From contig NC_086259.1 of assembly GCF_021018805.1 (NCBI RefSeq), forward strand, positions 10,220,501-10,284,500: a stretch of 64,000 nt of DNA. The letters run 5' to 3'. Shown here piece after piece: positions 51,140-64,000 of the stretch (position 1 is its first letter; each line of letters starts with the position of its first letter). This DNA is from Prinia subflava. Taxonomy: Eukaryota; Chordata; Aves; Passeriformes; Cisticolidae. The notes under the pieces were generated by a model. The model had not been told where the DNA came from and did no database searches. It worked only from the letters and a program-made list of their open reading frames with translations. The position numbers were made by a program, and so were the translations under genes.

Positions 51140-54100
51140 AGGTGGAGCCACTGCCTCATGCCCAGCTCATGGACAGGAGTCCTCCAGCACCCCTGGGACC
51201 TGAGAGCCAGCAAGGTCCTGAGAGGGAGCAGCCCTAAGGCACCAAGAACAGCATCAAGGGCCCTTCTTCAACTCCTCTCCTACACCTCTGAGCAGCCCTT
51301 TATCCCCAGCAGTTCAACTGCTGCAAGGGAGATTCTTATTGGGAGTTTGGTTGGGTTTTTTCTGGAGGTAAATGCATAAACACAGAACTGGTTTTGCCTT
51401 ATGAACATTTCTGTTTCACTTCCCTCTTCAAGGCATTAAATTCATACAATCAAGCTGTTAATCATGTCTACCCCCCCTTTATTTTATATAAACTGTCTAA
51501 GCATTGAACCTAAGCATTTCTTAGAATAATGACAGCATTTTATACTTAGGATCCCAAGAAATACTTTTACATCACTATATTGAAGATTACTGAAACATTT
51601 TCGCACACGAATTTAAAGTGATGTGATTATACTGCAATTGGGGCTGTAAGTAGCTTTTCTTACAATTTTATATCAAATTTCACTCACTTCAGTGAAAATT
51701 GTGAATTCCATTCTAGCCTGTGAATCAGCTCTACTACACGAGCAAATTATATCAAGTTTTAAATGTAAAATTGATAGAGAAAGGGTGAAGCAGATGTAGA
51801 CATCTTATATTAATCACAATGGAGGATCAGTCAAGATACTTTCAGTCTAAAATCAGTACATGCATAAAGTCTTAAGTATCTCAACCATGTAGATAACATG
51901 AGTTCCTGCATTTTTTAATGAAATTAAATACTTTCCACTTTAGAGCACTAATCATAACCAAACAGATAAATAGCATTTCTTTAAAGTCTCCATTAACTCT
52001 ACTTCACCATGTGGGAGGCTGTAGAAAGCAAATCTATTGCAGAGACAGCCTGTGGGATGTTACTGCTCTTGTAAAACACATACCCCATGGAGAAACTGAG
52101 GAAAGCCACCCAGGAATGCCCCAGTGCCAGAGCTGGTGTCAGTCACCCTCAAATGTTCCTCAGGTGATGACATTTTTCAGTTTGGAAAATTTACGTGTGT
52201 TAATATAACATAGATCACAGATGTATTTTGTAAACAGGCACATAACATCACTTCCTCCTGTTCCTTTATTTCACATCAACCTGAAACCTGGAGAATTTCT
52301 CCACTATTTTTAGTTGGGGCATGATTGCAAGTCCCACAGCAGCACCTGACTTTATTTAAACATGCAAGATGGAATTGGATGCAATGCTCTGAAATAACTG
52401 TACAGGTGAATTAAATTTAAGAGTAGAATAATCCCTCATGGTAGTTTGTGTTCCTAATTTATGCCACAGAGACTAATCAGGCTTAATTTATCTATCTTTA
52501 GCTTCCCACTGTTTCATTCCAACCTAAAGGCAACATTTTGGGCAGCAGAAACTTTATTTGTCAGGTGAGTAACCTACTTTAATTGCATTGTCATCCATTA
52601 CTACAGTGTAGCATTTTCTTCACTTAATTGGGTCACTGTATTTCTTCTGGAAACTGGGCACAGAAATTACTTCTGATATTGATTGTAGCCCCTGAGGTTC
52701 AGCTGAGAGTTGAGGACACACAAAGGGTACACAGCAAATTCCATTTATGACAAATGAAATTAATAATGTTTCAGTAAAACCTTCATGTTAGGGAAATCCT
52801 GATGTTAAAATACAGAGATTCTCTATAAAGCATCTCACACATGCAGGGCTGGAAATGCCTGGAACCTTTGCAGAACCAGGCCTCTCAAGTCTTCAGGTGA
52901 TCTTCAGCATTGGTGTGCCAAAATACTAATGAGTAATTAGTGTTAGAATTAAGTGCATATTAGAAAGCACACCAGTAATTCCTCCTCATAATTTTGAGAT
53001 GCCACAGAAAAACCAAAGTTTTTTAAATACAAAATTAAAAATGGTAATAAAAGCTCACTTGAACAGTTAAGTACTACTCTTCATGTCTTGATGTAAGCAT
53101 GAGCTTTGATACATGAAAATTCTTGCATTTCTTTTCTTGAAGTATAAGAGACACCAGATCCTAGTGGCATTTCTGCTGCCAAGCTGTTCCACAGCTCACA
53201 ACTCACACCCTGAATATATTCTCCTACTTTAGTGGACTGAGATAATTCAGTCTCATGCTATTCATATCAAAGATGTGAAAGAAGTTGAATACTTCTTAGT
53301 TGAATTTAAAATTGTCAGATGTAGCTTTAGTGTGAATTCAAAGTAGATGCATGAATTGTAATCATAATCAGTAGATGTAGAGAAACTGTAATCTCTTCAT
53401 GAACTTTCCTTGTCTAAATGTTGGAAACTATGCAACATATTCCTAGGGATACGTGTTAATTCCAAGCCAGGTTGATAACTGGAGGTCAAATCAGAAAAGT
53501 CACAAGTAGAACTCTTTTTCCTTGTCAGCTGATGATATGACCTGAGCTCTACCAAAAACATTCTTTGGGTGTCTCGGAGATAGTATTTTTGATACAGAAA
53601 CCATTCTGAAAGATCCAAGTAATACTTTGCACCATAACCACATGCTTCTGGCAGGCAAATGCCTGCTACAGCTAGCTGCAAACTCCTGGGAAACCATTCA
53701 ATTATATTTTATATCTTGAACCTTACCATTCCATCCCACTTTCAGAATGGAAAATTCCCCAGAGATCAGAAATCTTTGGGTACTAGAAGTGAGTCCTGGA
53801 GTCAGGGCACTCTCACAAAATCCTATATATTCAGGGTTTTGTTTCCCAAATACTCAGGGCTACAGCTGTTTCATTACTACATTTTGGATCACACAACAAC
53901 TTCAGCCAGGTTTTACACCACAGACATGTTGTGCTTCTGTGATATCAAAGCTGTGTGAAGGTTCAGAACTTCAAATCCCACGTCCAGCTCTAGTGAGCCA
54001 GTGAAATGATGCAAAACCATGCAAGGGAGCACAAAACCCAAATTGCTCTGCCTGTTCACAGCAAGAACAATTCACAGGAAATCCATTTGGTTGCTTCATC

Positions 54101-55149
54101 ACCTGCCAAACTGGGGTGATTTTGCTCTACCATGAAGTTTCTCAGTCACTTTTTCTACCTGAATTGGGAAACACTGCAGTGTTAGTGTTAATGCAATGGA
54201 GAAGGCAGGGACAGGGCAAAACTTCTGGCAGCTTTTTGCTACCAAAAGAGGAAAATACTAGCAAAGGGTGGGAAAAAAATAACTAATGTATCAGTTAAAA
54301 ATAAAAGATATTATAAATAATTGCTTTGTCTTCATTTGTGTAAGCATCTAGAACCATTGCTGGTAATATTTTATTGTCCAGTGGTTTTAGATTTAGAGAA
54401 TCCCCAAACCAAGCCATCCTCACACTAATGGTTTTGCCTGTAATTGCTTGCCTGATCTGCCCTGGAATTACAGCAGTTTTCCAGTGAAAGAGATTTCGTT
54501 TGCTAATTAAAATAAAGTTGCTCAACTGTATTTTCAAAACTGGAGCAGAATAATAAGTGCATTTTAATAGAAGGGAGTTGTCAAATACAACATACATAGT
54601 ATGGTTTGAAGAGGAATAAAAAATGTACAAGTGGTATGAAATGCTGGGTACTAGGAGGCAGAGAAAGCGTGGAATAAGGACCCACAGAAAAGTATACTAG
54701 GACAATAATTATCAGAGCAGGATAATAAAAATTAACTAATCAGATAGCTAAGGAAAAGATAAACTGAAACAAGTAAGATATTAAAGTGAGACTAAAATAG
54801 GTTTTGAAGAAAGATTAATACAGAAAGGAAAAAATTTTCAAAATTTAACCAAAAATACTTATAATATTTTGTAATATCTTGTAAAGCATGATTTTGAGAG
54901 CATCTAGTAACGATTGAAAGGACACATTTTTACACACACCTTCATATGAATGCCATTTTTTCATATTTTGAAAAAATGGACAGCTTGTACCAGAAAATAT
55001 GAAATTTAGATTAATCTTATAATTCCAGACCACCAGTAAAGAGGCCTAGAGCAAAGAGATATTTTTCCTTTTCCCCCCACACAATCTTACAGTTTTTCCC
55101 TGTCCAGCACATGGAACAGTTGTCCATGTCTAAGTTCACATGCACCCAA

Positions 55150-55602
55150 GGGAAATTCTGGATAACATGCTGTGATGACCCTTCCCACCTTTCCACATGG
55201 GACCTTCCTTAGCACCACTGAAACCACCAAGGACAGATTCCAAGGACACGGGTGAAGGAGTTACTCCGTGACTGTAGAGTTGATGACAAAGTGTCTCTAT
55301 AAGCGAAGTAGCAGGGGTAGCACCTGGTTTATTGTGAGGGCCTTGCTTGTAGCTGCTGGGCACAGCTAAAGCAGGCCAGGAGAGCAGGAACAGAGGGCAA
55401 GGTTCTGAATACCGTACATTAAATATCTTTCCAGGTTGAATAGTATGAGTTGGATCAATCTAATACAAGATAACAACATTTACATACAGCCAATAGAACT
55501 GTCCCATTACCTAAGGCAAGCAGAAGGGGATTGTTTAATCAAGGGAGCTGGCCCTCAGCTTGGCACATCATTATTCACTAGCTGATGGCCCTGAACCCCA
55601 CA
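55150..55602 (-). mobile_element. Possible solo LTR of an old endogenous retrovirus
   Basis: Read on the minus strand, the segment starts near a TGTGGGG (55596-55602), is moderately GC-rich and contains an AATAAA followed directly by CCAGG (about 55325-55335), then a U5-like pyrimidine-rich stretch. This looks like the U3-R-U5 layout of an avian LTR. I found no internal retroviral genes, no partner LTR and no clear target-site duplication, so ends are estimated and the identification is tentative. It has no coding content. Confidence 0.3.
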
Positions 55603-56896
55603 CCCTAAATCTCAAAGCTTGCTTTCATTTCTATCTCGCTTGCTGAACTCAGACTCCCAGAATCTAAACCACCATATTTGCAAGGTCTTTCTGCTTCATC
55701 CTTCCCAACACAGGGGAAAATTCTTCAGTGCTGTAACCTCACCTTCATCCAACCTTACAGACAAAGCACTGATGATAAGAAACCCCTCTCCTTCTGTTTA
55801 CATACCAAACCCCCAAACCCTCACACCTCTCATCAAATCAAAATTCAAACAACATTTTGTGTAAGAATTACCCAGGAAAAACAGACACCTGCTGTGGTAT
55901 TTACCAGGGAGAAAAACACCAAAGGGTTATTTGCCAGCATAAATCAGGCTGTGCCATTTGATTCAGATGGTGGTGCTGGTTTTGTGCCATAATCCACTAA
56001 ATGGAATATCAGCTGTAGCTAAAAGAACTACTATAAAAAAATAAAAGGGTTATCAATTTTCATGTATAAATATATCATCTTCTGAGGCAAGGAAAAAGTT
56101 TTTGCATATTGTTATACCATGCATGTGCAAAAAGTGGCTAAGGAGTATAAACCCTTCACCCTCTCAATTGTAAATTGCCTTTCTACAGTGTTCACTCTTC
56201 CTGTTTTCCTTCATACACATAGATTTAGGGAAGTTCAGTCCCATTTCCAGTCTCGTCCTCCCCTCAGAAGCGCAGCTACTGGCTCAGGAACCCCTGCTTG
56301 CTTCAAAGATATGGAATTGTGTTCAGCTTGAGAATGTCACAGCCCTTCAACCTCATTAATAGATTTTTTTTTATTATCAAAATCCTAAAGTGTCAATTTC
56401 AGACACTTCCCACATCAGAAGCTCCAGGGTCATCTAAACAGAATCATCAACATTTAATGGTCATCATCACCAAGGAGATTCACAACAGCATTTCCTGCTT
56501 CCAAAAAAGGTTATATGCCATGTAACAATAAAATGGTTATAGCAGCAGGAGTGGGAACCAAACTGAAGACATTGCAGTGACTCAAACTCCTGATGTCAGC
56601 ACTGCCACCAGCAGAAATGATGCTAAGTGACCTCAAATCCCAGTGACTATCTCAGCGTGCATCATGCTTCAAACCTCCACCCACTTGCTTATTTAGTTAT
56701 TTGCTCTATAATTCAGTACAACTTTGCTTATGCTGATACAGCTTATTTCAGGTCCCACTGCAAAAAAATGAAACATAGAATTTGGAGAGGTAAATGCAAT
56801 TAAAGATTCTTTTTCACCTGGGCCAGAAATGAAGAGTAGACAAATGAACACATTGAACTAACAACAGTGACAAACATGGCACACTGTGAAACCACG

Positions 56897-56992
56897 CATT
56901 TATTCACCAATAGAAATGGTAAGGTTTTAAGTATTCATCTCACACATTTATTCACCAATAGACATGGTAGAATTTTATTTTTATTCATCTCA
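56897..56992 (+). repeat. Diverged 48-bp tandem duplication
   Basis: Two adjacent copies begin with catttattcaccaatag (56897 and 56945) and both end in attcatctcac. They differ by several substitutions and a slightly changed middle part. It is a local duplication in intron 1 with no sign of coding function. Confidence 0.85.
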
Positions 56993-59900
56993 CTGCCATC
57001 AGGGGATTTTTTTTAAAGTCAGCTTTTATACTGAAGCTGAATCATTAGAGAGATGGCCCAGAAGGGACATGCTGGACATGCACAAGTCTGACTTATTCAC
57101 TGAAGTACATCAAAATTTCTGTGTACAACTGAGCCCTGAGTAAGGAAGAAGAAATGCACATGACCAAATGGAAGCAGTGATTACTAAGATTTATATAACC
57201 TCTAGATAAATTATACTTTGCTGTCGTGCACTAGCAAGAAGCTTACAGGACAGAAGCAGGATTAGCTCAGGACAAGGGAAATTATTCATGTAACAGTTAA
57301 CACTTGAGAAAAGAGATCTGGCTTATATCAAGTTGATGTTTCAGATAGGAGACTGCATTATAACAGGTTATAGTTGCAAAAATAATTTTGATTGGCATAT
57401 CATTTATACTAACTACTGCTTGGAGCCCACCCAGGATACACAGCGTACTATAAACTGTTAGGAAATACATCACTGTATTGTTCAATATTTACAATGTGCT
57501 TTATTTTGTAAATATAAGACCTGGCAGAAAAATTGTAGAGTATTAAAAATAGTTCTGTTTAAAAAGAATGCCCTTTTTTCCTATAAAAAGAAGTATTTCA
57601 CTAACAGTAGTTTATAATTTTGTTCAAAAACGTTCACAGCAGAGCTAAACAAACTTTCAATGAGGAAAATTTGATTGCTTTGTTCAGCTGCTCACACAGA
57701 TTTCTATCTGTACTTATTTGCATATTTCTGAATATTCTCTTTCAGACCCACACCATTTTTGTTAGCAAAATCAATTTTCTGTTGGACAAAAAGTGAGATT
57801 TGCTCTAAAGATTTTAAGCTTTTAAATAAACATGAACTGAATGGTGTAAAGAGCTCTCCTTTTAAGAAAGGATTCTTGCTGTTTGGAAAGAAAAGAATTC
57901 TTTGCATTCACAGGTATCAATTGACAGCAACAGATTTTTACATGAAGAGAGGAAAAAAATATACAAGGGCAAAACAAAAAGAGCTGCAATGTAATTACGT
58001 AGCTGTAACAGACTGATTTTTAAGGAACACATGTCCATATACAAAACATAAAAAATATTAAACTCTGAGATAAAAGCCTTATTATTAGCTTTATTATTGA
58101 TTTTCCAAAGCTCAAAGAATACTCATGATTATGAAATTGCATCCTCTGCAGCTGAAGAGGATTGTTCTAAAATCCAACAGTTCTGCAGAATCCTCAGCAA
58201 ACACCAAGCAAACACAATTTTTTCTAGGTCTCTTCAGCTCTGCTAATAGTTATTGTTTGCACAACTGTAACTAAGTACATTACCAACTAGTTGTTCAATC
58301 TATATAAATTTAAGAAACACACATTGCCAAGGAGTGACTCATATATCAGTCTATTATATGCTACAGAGCTGACTGTATTAAACAAATCACTTTCCCTACA
58401 GCTGAAGAATAGAAGCTATATACAGAGCAGAGGTTATTGTCTAATTTAAATCTTGGCTCCTTTCCCAGAGCTGTACAAGATTCCAATTTGTGGAAATGTT
58501 ACTCTCTGCTACTGCCAGAAAGGCTACAGAAAATGGTATTGGGTGCCTTCCAGAAATATGTCTGCAAAATGCCAATCAACAAGTCACTAAAGATTAACAG
58601 TATGACTGTACCAAATTAATTTAAATTATAGAAACATATGGCTAGGATGTTTGCACTGCACTTAACACAACACCTGCTTCACAAACAGCTAAGTTTCTTT
58701 CCACAGTATAAAATAATATATGTCAAACACCTTGAACCCAATTCCTATAAATGGGAAAAAAATCAGTTCATAAACAGTAACCACAGGGTACTATTATCAG
58801 CTACAAGCCACCATTTTGTAATGGTTAAATCCCTTGTTTATTTTAAATTCTACACTAACCCAGACTAGGTAGTCTTTTCCCACCACAGAGAAAGTAATTA
58901 CCGACAACAGAGATAAGAAAAAAATCCTACAGAAATAAACATCTTTATATTCCATTTTATAAATCAAATATTTTAAGTTGATTTTGCTAGAATTCATCCA
59001 GACTTATAATAGTCCTTCAAATATGGTGTTATCGTGCTTCTCTCTCTTTCTCCCCCTTGTTGGCATTCTTAAGCAAAAGCCTCTCCTGAAATGCTTTATA
59101 AGCTCACAAAAAGTTAAAAGATGAACAATCACAATGAAAAGTCAAATATTTTATATTTTCTCAATGTGGTTTTTCTATTCTTTTTTAAAATTTCCTCAAT
59201 AGATATGATCATGTCATCAAATAAACAAACAATTTTAAAAATCTGTGGCAGTCTCAGAAATATTTACACATTAGGGTATGCCATATTTCAGCTGAAGAGG
59301 AAGGGAGCTGTTTTATGTTTCTCTCCACTGCTTTTCTATTATTGCCTAGCTAATGGAAATACATCAAACAAATGTTCTACAAGAGCAATAAATATTAAAG
59401 TTGACCTATCCATCTGGAAGAAATGAGAACAATACTGCTCACTTTTAGCCCAAATATGACACTGATAAATGAAGCTGTGAGATTCCATCACACTTTCAGC
59501 AACCTGGGCTAAGCGCCCACCACGTGATTCTTGTACCAGCAATTTTCTCCATTCATCTTCATTAGGCAGTCACTTGACCTGCCTCCCAACATCCCTGTCA
59601 GATTTGAACCTTTAGGGGGCTGCTTGTAGTTTTGAACAACACGCTCTAAAAGCTTTACTCCCTTTTGGAAAAAACCCTCAGATGAACATAAAAGGCTACA
59701 TGAGCCATTTCTTCTGGAGAGAGAACCACAAGCTGCTGGTCCCACCTACAGCAGGAGACGGCCGCGCCCAGCATGGGATGGCAGGAACAGGAGGGCAGCT
59801 GTGGCCCTGCAGAACCACACCTGGCAGGAAGCACAAGTGGGCAAAGCCATCACCCTTCCAGCCATCAAAACACAACTACATCTGAAACCAGAACGTGTGC

Positions 59901-61987
59901 AGCCTCGTGCCACAAACTCACTGCCCTCCACTTCCTCCCTCCATCACTGCCTGAAGGAGGCTGGAACGGGCAGCCAGAGCATCCTTTACCCAGCAGAGTG
60001 AGAATGCTCCATCACATTAGCTGTGTTACATTACACCCTCGTTATTTCCTTTTTCAACAGTAACAGCACAAATTTGATTATTCTGTCACAGTGAAAATGA
60101 ATACCAATTCAACATGAATTTGCCAGTGCAATAAAAAGCTCCTAACAGGATTTTTAGCAACTTCCTCAAAAAACTTCATAACTTTATGATCACTTAGGGA
60201 AATCAGAAAGGCTAAAAGCACCAAAAGGCATTAAGCTTTTGACATTAAAACTATCTCAGACATTCATGCAGTTGCAATACCTTCATTAGGGTAGCTCTGC
60301 AATGTTTATCTGAAAAACATCTGACATATTGACTCTTTTCTATTGCACACAAGCAGCTTATCTTTCTTGTTTCAAAGAAGTCTTTATAATTATAAATATT
60401 GTAGACTGTCATGGTAATGTAGCAATTAAAATATACCCACATAGATTTCTTTTAGGCTGTAAGTTCTTCAACCCTTTTTCATGTTGATCAGGTCTTACAT
60501 GAGTGGTTCCTTGCAGCTGCCAAGCATACCAGGGACTTACTCATCCAGGAAAACATTGCTGAATTCAAGTAAAGACTGCAGAATAAACAGCAGATAGGTA
60601 CTCCTGATACAGGGTTGAGATGGATTTCACTGTGATCACCAAAACATGAACAGACATGACTTTTATACAAACCAAAAAGAGTGCTTTCATGCACAGGTAC
60701 TTCAGTCATGCTAAGCTGGATTTACACCACTACAATTTTTACTTTTCTTTTTAAAAGCAATCAAATATCTTATTCTCTGCCATAATCTCAATGGGTTCTG
60801 CAAGTATCAAAACTTTGCTGAAAACCTGAAAATATTGCCAGAAGTATGGACGAGAAAAACTACTGAGAGATGTGCCATTTAAAATCAAGACTCGTAAAGG
60901 TGTATTTGTGCTAGGTACATTGAACTTCCTGACCACAGAACACCTTCCAGGTAATGAGCAATTGCTGATAAGGTGTTGTGCTTCCATGCCCAATACAGGG
61001 AATGCTTGAGTCTAAGCTGGAATGCTGATCTTTTAATCACTGTTACATGTTCCTACATCAGCATTAGGGCAATTGCACAACAATCCCTGGCAGGACTTTC
61101 CCCAGGCTCTTCTGAGACACAGACAATTCACAAGAAAGCCATCAGTGGCATGAGGATTCACCTGAGCCAGTATTACATTGTACTGGTATTACCTGCCTTA
61201 TCATCTGTGACTGCAAATGCCTTTATCAACACACACTGAGCCTCTCTTTGAAAGAAACTAATGGGATGGGCTCTGTCTTGCTTGTCTGAGACACTGAAGA
61301 TTTCAGTAGCTCTGCATCAATTCCAAGCTCAAAGTTTGTCATATTTCCCTCACTGATGATGTGGCCTCGGTGATTTTCTCTGAATGAACAGATTATTCTC
61401 AAGAATGAACAAATGTCTCTGTGATGACAGAGGTCTTCACAGGGGGTTTTCACAAGTGGGTCAGTCTATGGTTGCTGCAGAAAGCTGATTCTCAACACAA
61501 AGCAACTTGGAAAGATGAGCTGGTAGATCCAATGGTCCTCAAAATCACCCACAAGTCCATTATCTGCCAATTCTCTTTGTCTGAGGTGACTTCATCCAAA
61601 AGATTTATATCAACTTAATAATGAAACAAACTGCTCTAAATGGAGTCTCTGTTTACAGGATGACAATGACTTTTCAATATTTTACTGTAATCAGTTCCTT
61701 ATAGGGGCCTGATAGTGACAAGGTTGAAAAAATTGTTTTGCCAAGGTTGAGAGCTATAAAAACCAAAACACAATACAAGGAAAAAGAAAGGCCTGAGGCA
61801 GTTTTCAACCAGCTTGCCAACAAAAACAAAAGTGAGAGAGATCACAACACAGCTTTAAGGATGATCCCATGTATAGCAAGAGATACAACATACATGAAAG
61901 TCTAAGGTATGCCAGGGAAACTATCCTTAGGTCTCTGAAGACCTAAGGAAAAAAACAATCAATTAACCTGTTTTCAAGAAGACATAC

Positions 61988-62008
61988 ATATATATATATA
62001 TATATAGG
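61988..62008 (+). repeat. (AT)n microsatellite
   Basis: A pure AT alternation of about 21 bases in intron 1. Confidence 0.9.
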
Positions 62009-64000
62009 GAGAATTCCTATCTCTTGGAGTTGAGAGGGGAAAAAAAATCCAAGCAAACAAGAGATATTGCAAGAACAAGAGTCAAAGAAATGAAGCATAC
62101 TTTCATCCACAGCTGATGTGTGCTGGGGAATGTCTCATCCAAAGTGATGACGAGGTGCTGTGATAATGTCAGCTTTACCAACACCATCATCTGTCATGCC
62201 ACAACTATTCCCTGGCTCTTGGTGATGAAGAGGCTGTTCAATTCTTCAAGACTAAGTGACACTGAAGCAACCCATAAAAGTATTTGCCAGAGACCTTCAG
62301 AAAATGAAGTATTCTATATTGCATTAGGCTATGCACACATTAGCACAATATTCCAGTTGGAATTAGTTTTTCTCTGAGTAGAAACTTCAGTAAGCAGTTG
62401 TGCCTTGACCACAGGCAACTCATCTTAAATTTCATTTACTTTTTTCTAAGCTACTTTCTTAACTTTATTCAGCATGCCCCTTCAAATGCAGTTCAGTCGT
62501 GAACTCTATCATTCACAGTGCAGCATTGTTTGTGTCGAGTCTCTGCAGCAGGGTTATCACTGCAGGTTAATGGATTTGTGTTCTGAGGAGCCATGATTAG
62601 AATGGCTGACCTGTGTTCTGCATTATACAGTGAAAAACATATCTAGCAGCACGATTGCTATCAAGTGTCAAAAGAGATACTGAGAGCTGTGTGTACAGAC
62701 AGCACTAAACTCAGATGGTTCTATTACTCCTAGGTATTGTGCAGTGGTTAAATCTGACATGTACAAATTGCTGAAGTGAAGATTTGCAAAGTAACAGTAT
62801 ATATCAAGGCTAATGGCTTAGTTAAGAAAATGATGTGCAGGGTTTCAAGTACAGCATGAATATGCATTTAAAATATTTGTGACACTTCAATGGACATTTT
62901 CATTAGCAGAGGTTATAACAAAGGCAAAAATCTGAAATTTTAGACAAGGAGTAACATTATTACAATAATTCCACAGAATTCAAAGAGATAAATTCTTACT
63001 GTTGGAGAAGACATTAAGACCCTTGAAGTCTCCTTCTAACACAGCTATTCCAATAGAAAAATCAAATACAAATAAAGGAATACATTTCTTGTCCTTCTGT
63101 AAAATGTTTCAAGCACTGTTCAAAAAGTAGTAGAAAGTAGTAGAAAACTTAAGCTGTCAAGGCTTTTCTCTTCCTCTTTATCATTACAATACACGATCTG
63201 ACATCAAGGAGAAAACCACAGAAAACTCATTTATACCTAAAGTGGCCTATAGAGCTGCTTGCTATGCTAGCAGGGCATCAGAAGTGGTCATTAGGAGAGC
63301 ATTTAATAGTAACTATAACGTTAGAAAGAAAAAGTAGCACACTCAAGTGAGAAGGCAAACTAATCACCTAGTGAATACTAACTTCTGTCAGAGCAAACTG
63401 CACATATGATGCATTCTTGGACTTTCAGACCATTCTATATGCACAGCATCCCTTCCTCAAAGTTGGCCTTTTACACATTATTTCTTTTAGGAAATATGGT
63501 GATACTGCATTAAGACACTGAACCAAATCAGTTATGAAATGCTCATCAATTAAAAAAAAAAGCTTGCAAGGATAGACTTCAATGGACACATTCAAAATTT
63601 AAGCACTTTCATAGCACTGTGCCTAGAAAGTCATTGACTTGCATGAGAGCTATACCTAGCATGTTTCCAGTTCCTGCAAAGGGAAGAATTCTTTCCAAAT
63701 TATGTTCAGTATGCTTGGAATAACCTGGGCCACGAGGAAGAGTGAATTCAGCCCATCTGCACCAGTCTCATTCACAGATATGGCTTAGAGAAGCCCAGAT
63801 TTTGACAATTGTTTGTCCACTATTTCAACTGCTGCACTCCCCAAGAGGAGCACTGATGTCGTGTTCCATGTGAACACCTTCTGTCTACACAGCTGAGTTC
63901 TAACAATGACACTTTAAAATTCATGTGCCTTTTTTTTCCTTCCCAATCATCAGCCTTGAATCGCCAAGAGTTAGTTAAGCCAAATGTTTATTACACTTAA

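Larger units (their letters stand above)
42100..64000 (-). other. 3' part of TOX3 intron 1 (21.9 kb in window)
   Basis: All of this lies upstream of exon 2 in the sense of transcription. I searched by eye for a CpG-rich first exon, and for an alternative first exon coding an N-terminus that splices to FGNNNN, and found none, so the promoter should lie further up. Contents are the (ATT)n, (CAAAA)n and (AT)n repeats, a minisatellite at 51.1 kb, a possible LTR at 55.4 kb and a tandem duplication at 56.9 kb. GC-richer patches lie at 43.0-43.45, 51.0-51.33 and 59.74-60.0 kb. An alternative first exon may have been missed. Confidence 0.7.

Noticed and set aside
51023..51379. 118-codon frame through the minisatellite
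   Set aside because: The translated repeats come from the 16-bp tandem array, which is not a multiple of three and so changes frame from unit to unit.
1..64000. tRNA, rRNA, CRISPR, operon or other prokaryotic features
   Set aside because: None were seen; the DNA is vertebrate with spliced exons and CR1 repeats.

Overview
The window is vertebrate nuclear DNA, most likely from a bird. It is AT-rich and intron-rich, with one conserved nuclear gene. Two truncated CR1-type LINE 3' ends are present (about 8.1 kb on the minus strand and 27.1-27.4 kb on the plus strand); CR1 is the typical interspersed repeat of birds and other sauropsids. Nothing prokaryotic is present, and most open frames are chance or repeat-derived.

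The only gene I can support is TOX3 (TOX high mobility group box family member 3, also TNRC9/CAGF9), on the minus strand. Six coding exons can be read: 42034-42099, 37899-38153, 23301-23570, 21782-22009, 20371-20451 and 17920-18660 (stop included). All have consensus AG/GT borders, and each is an exact multiple of three that starts in phase 0. Together they encode 546 residues: most of the N-terminal transactivation region, a lysine-rich nuclear localisation signal, a complete HMG box split over two exons, and a long glutamine-rich C-terminus. The first coding exon (about 29 residues in the human protein) and the promoter were not found and should lie beyond 64000, so intron 1 exceeds 21.9 kb.

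Layout: 1-16.8 kb is 3' flanking DNA with repeats only; 16.8-17.9 kb is the probable 3' UTR; 17.9-42.1 kb holds the six exons and five introns (1.7, 1.3, 1.3, 14.3 and 3.9 kb, going up the coordinates); 42.1-64 kb is the 3' part of intron 1. The flanks and introns hold simple repeats, a 16-bp minisatellite, a 48-bp tandem duplication, a possible solo LTR near 55.4 kb, and several AT-rich stretches that resemble conserved developmental enhancers.

I do not see an undescribed multi-gene system. The points most worth checking are a tandem NAGNAG acceptor that may toggle one glutamine, the short interrupted polyglutamine tract, a perfect hairpin with a GNRA-type loop in the 3' UTR, and the enhancer-like intronic segments.
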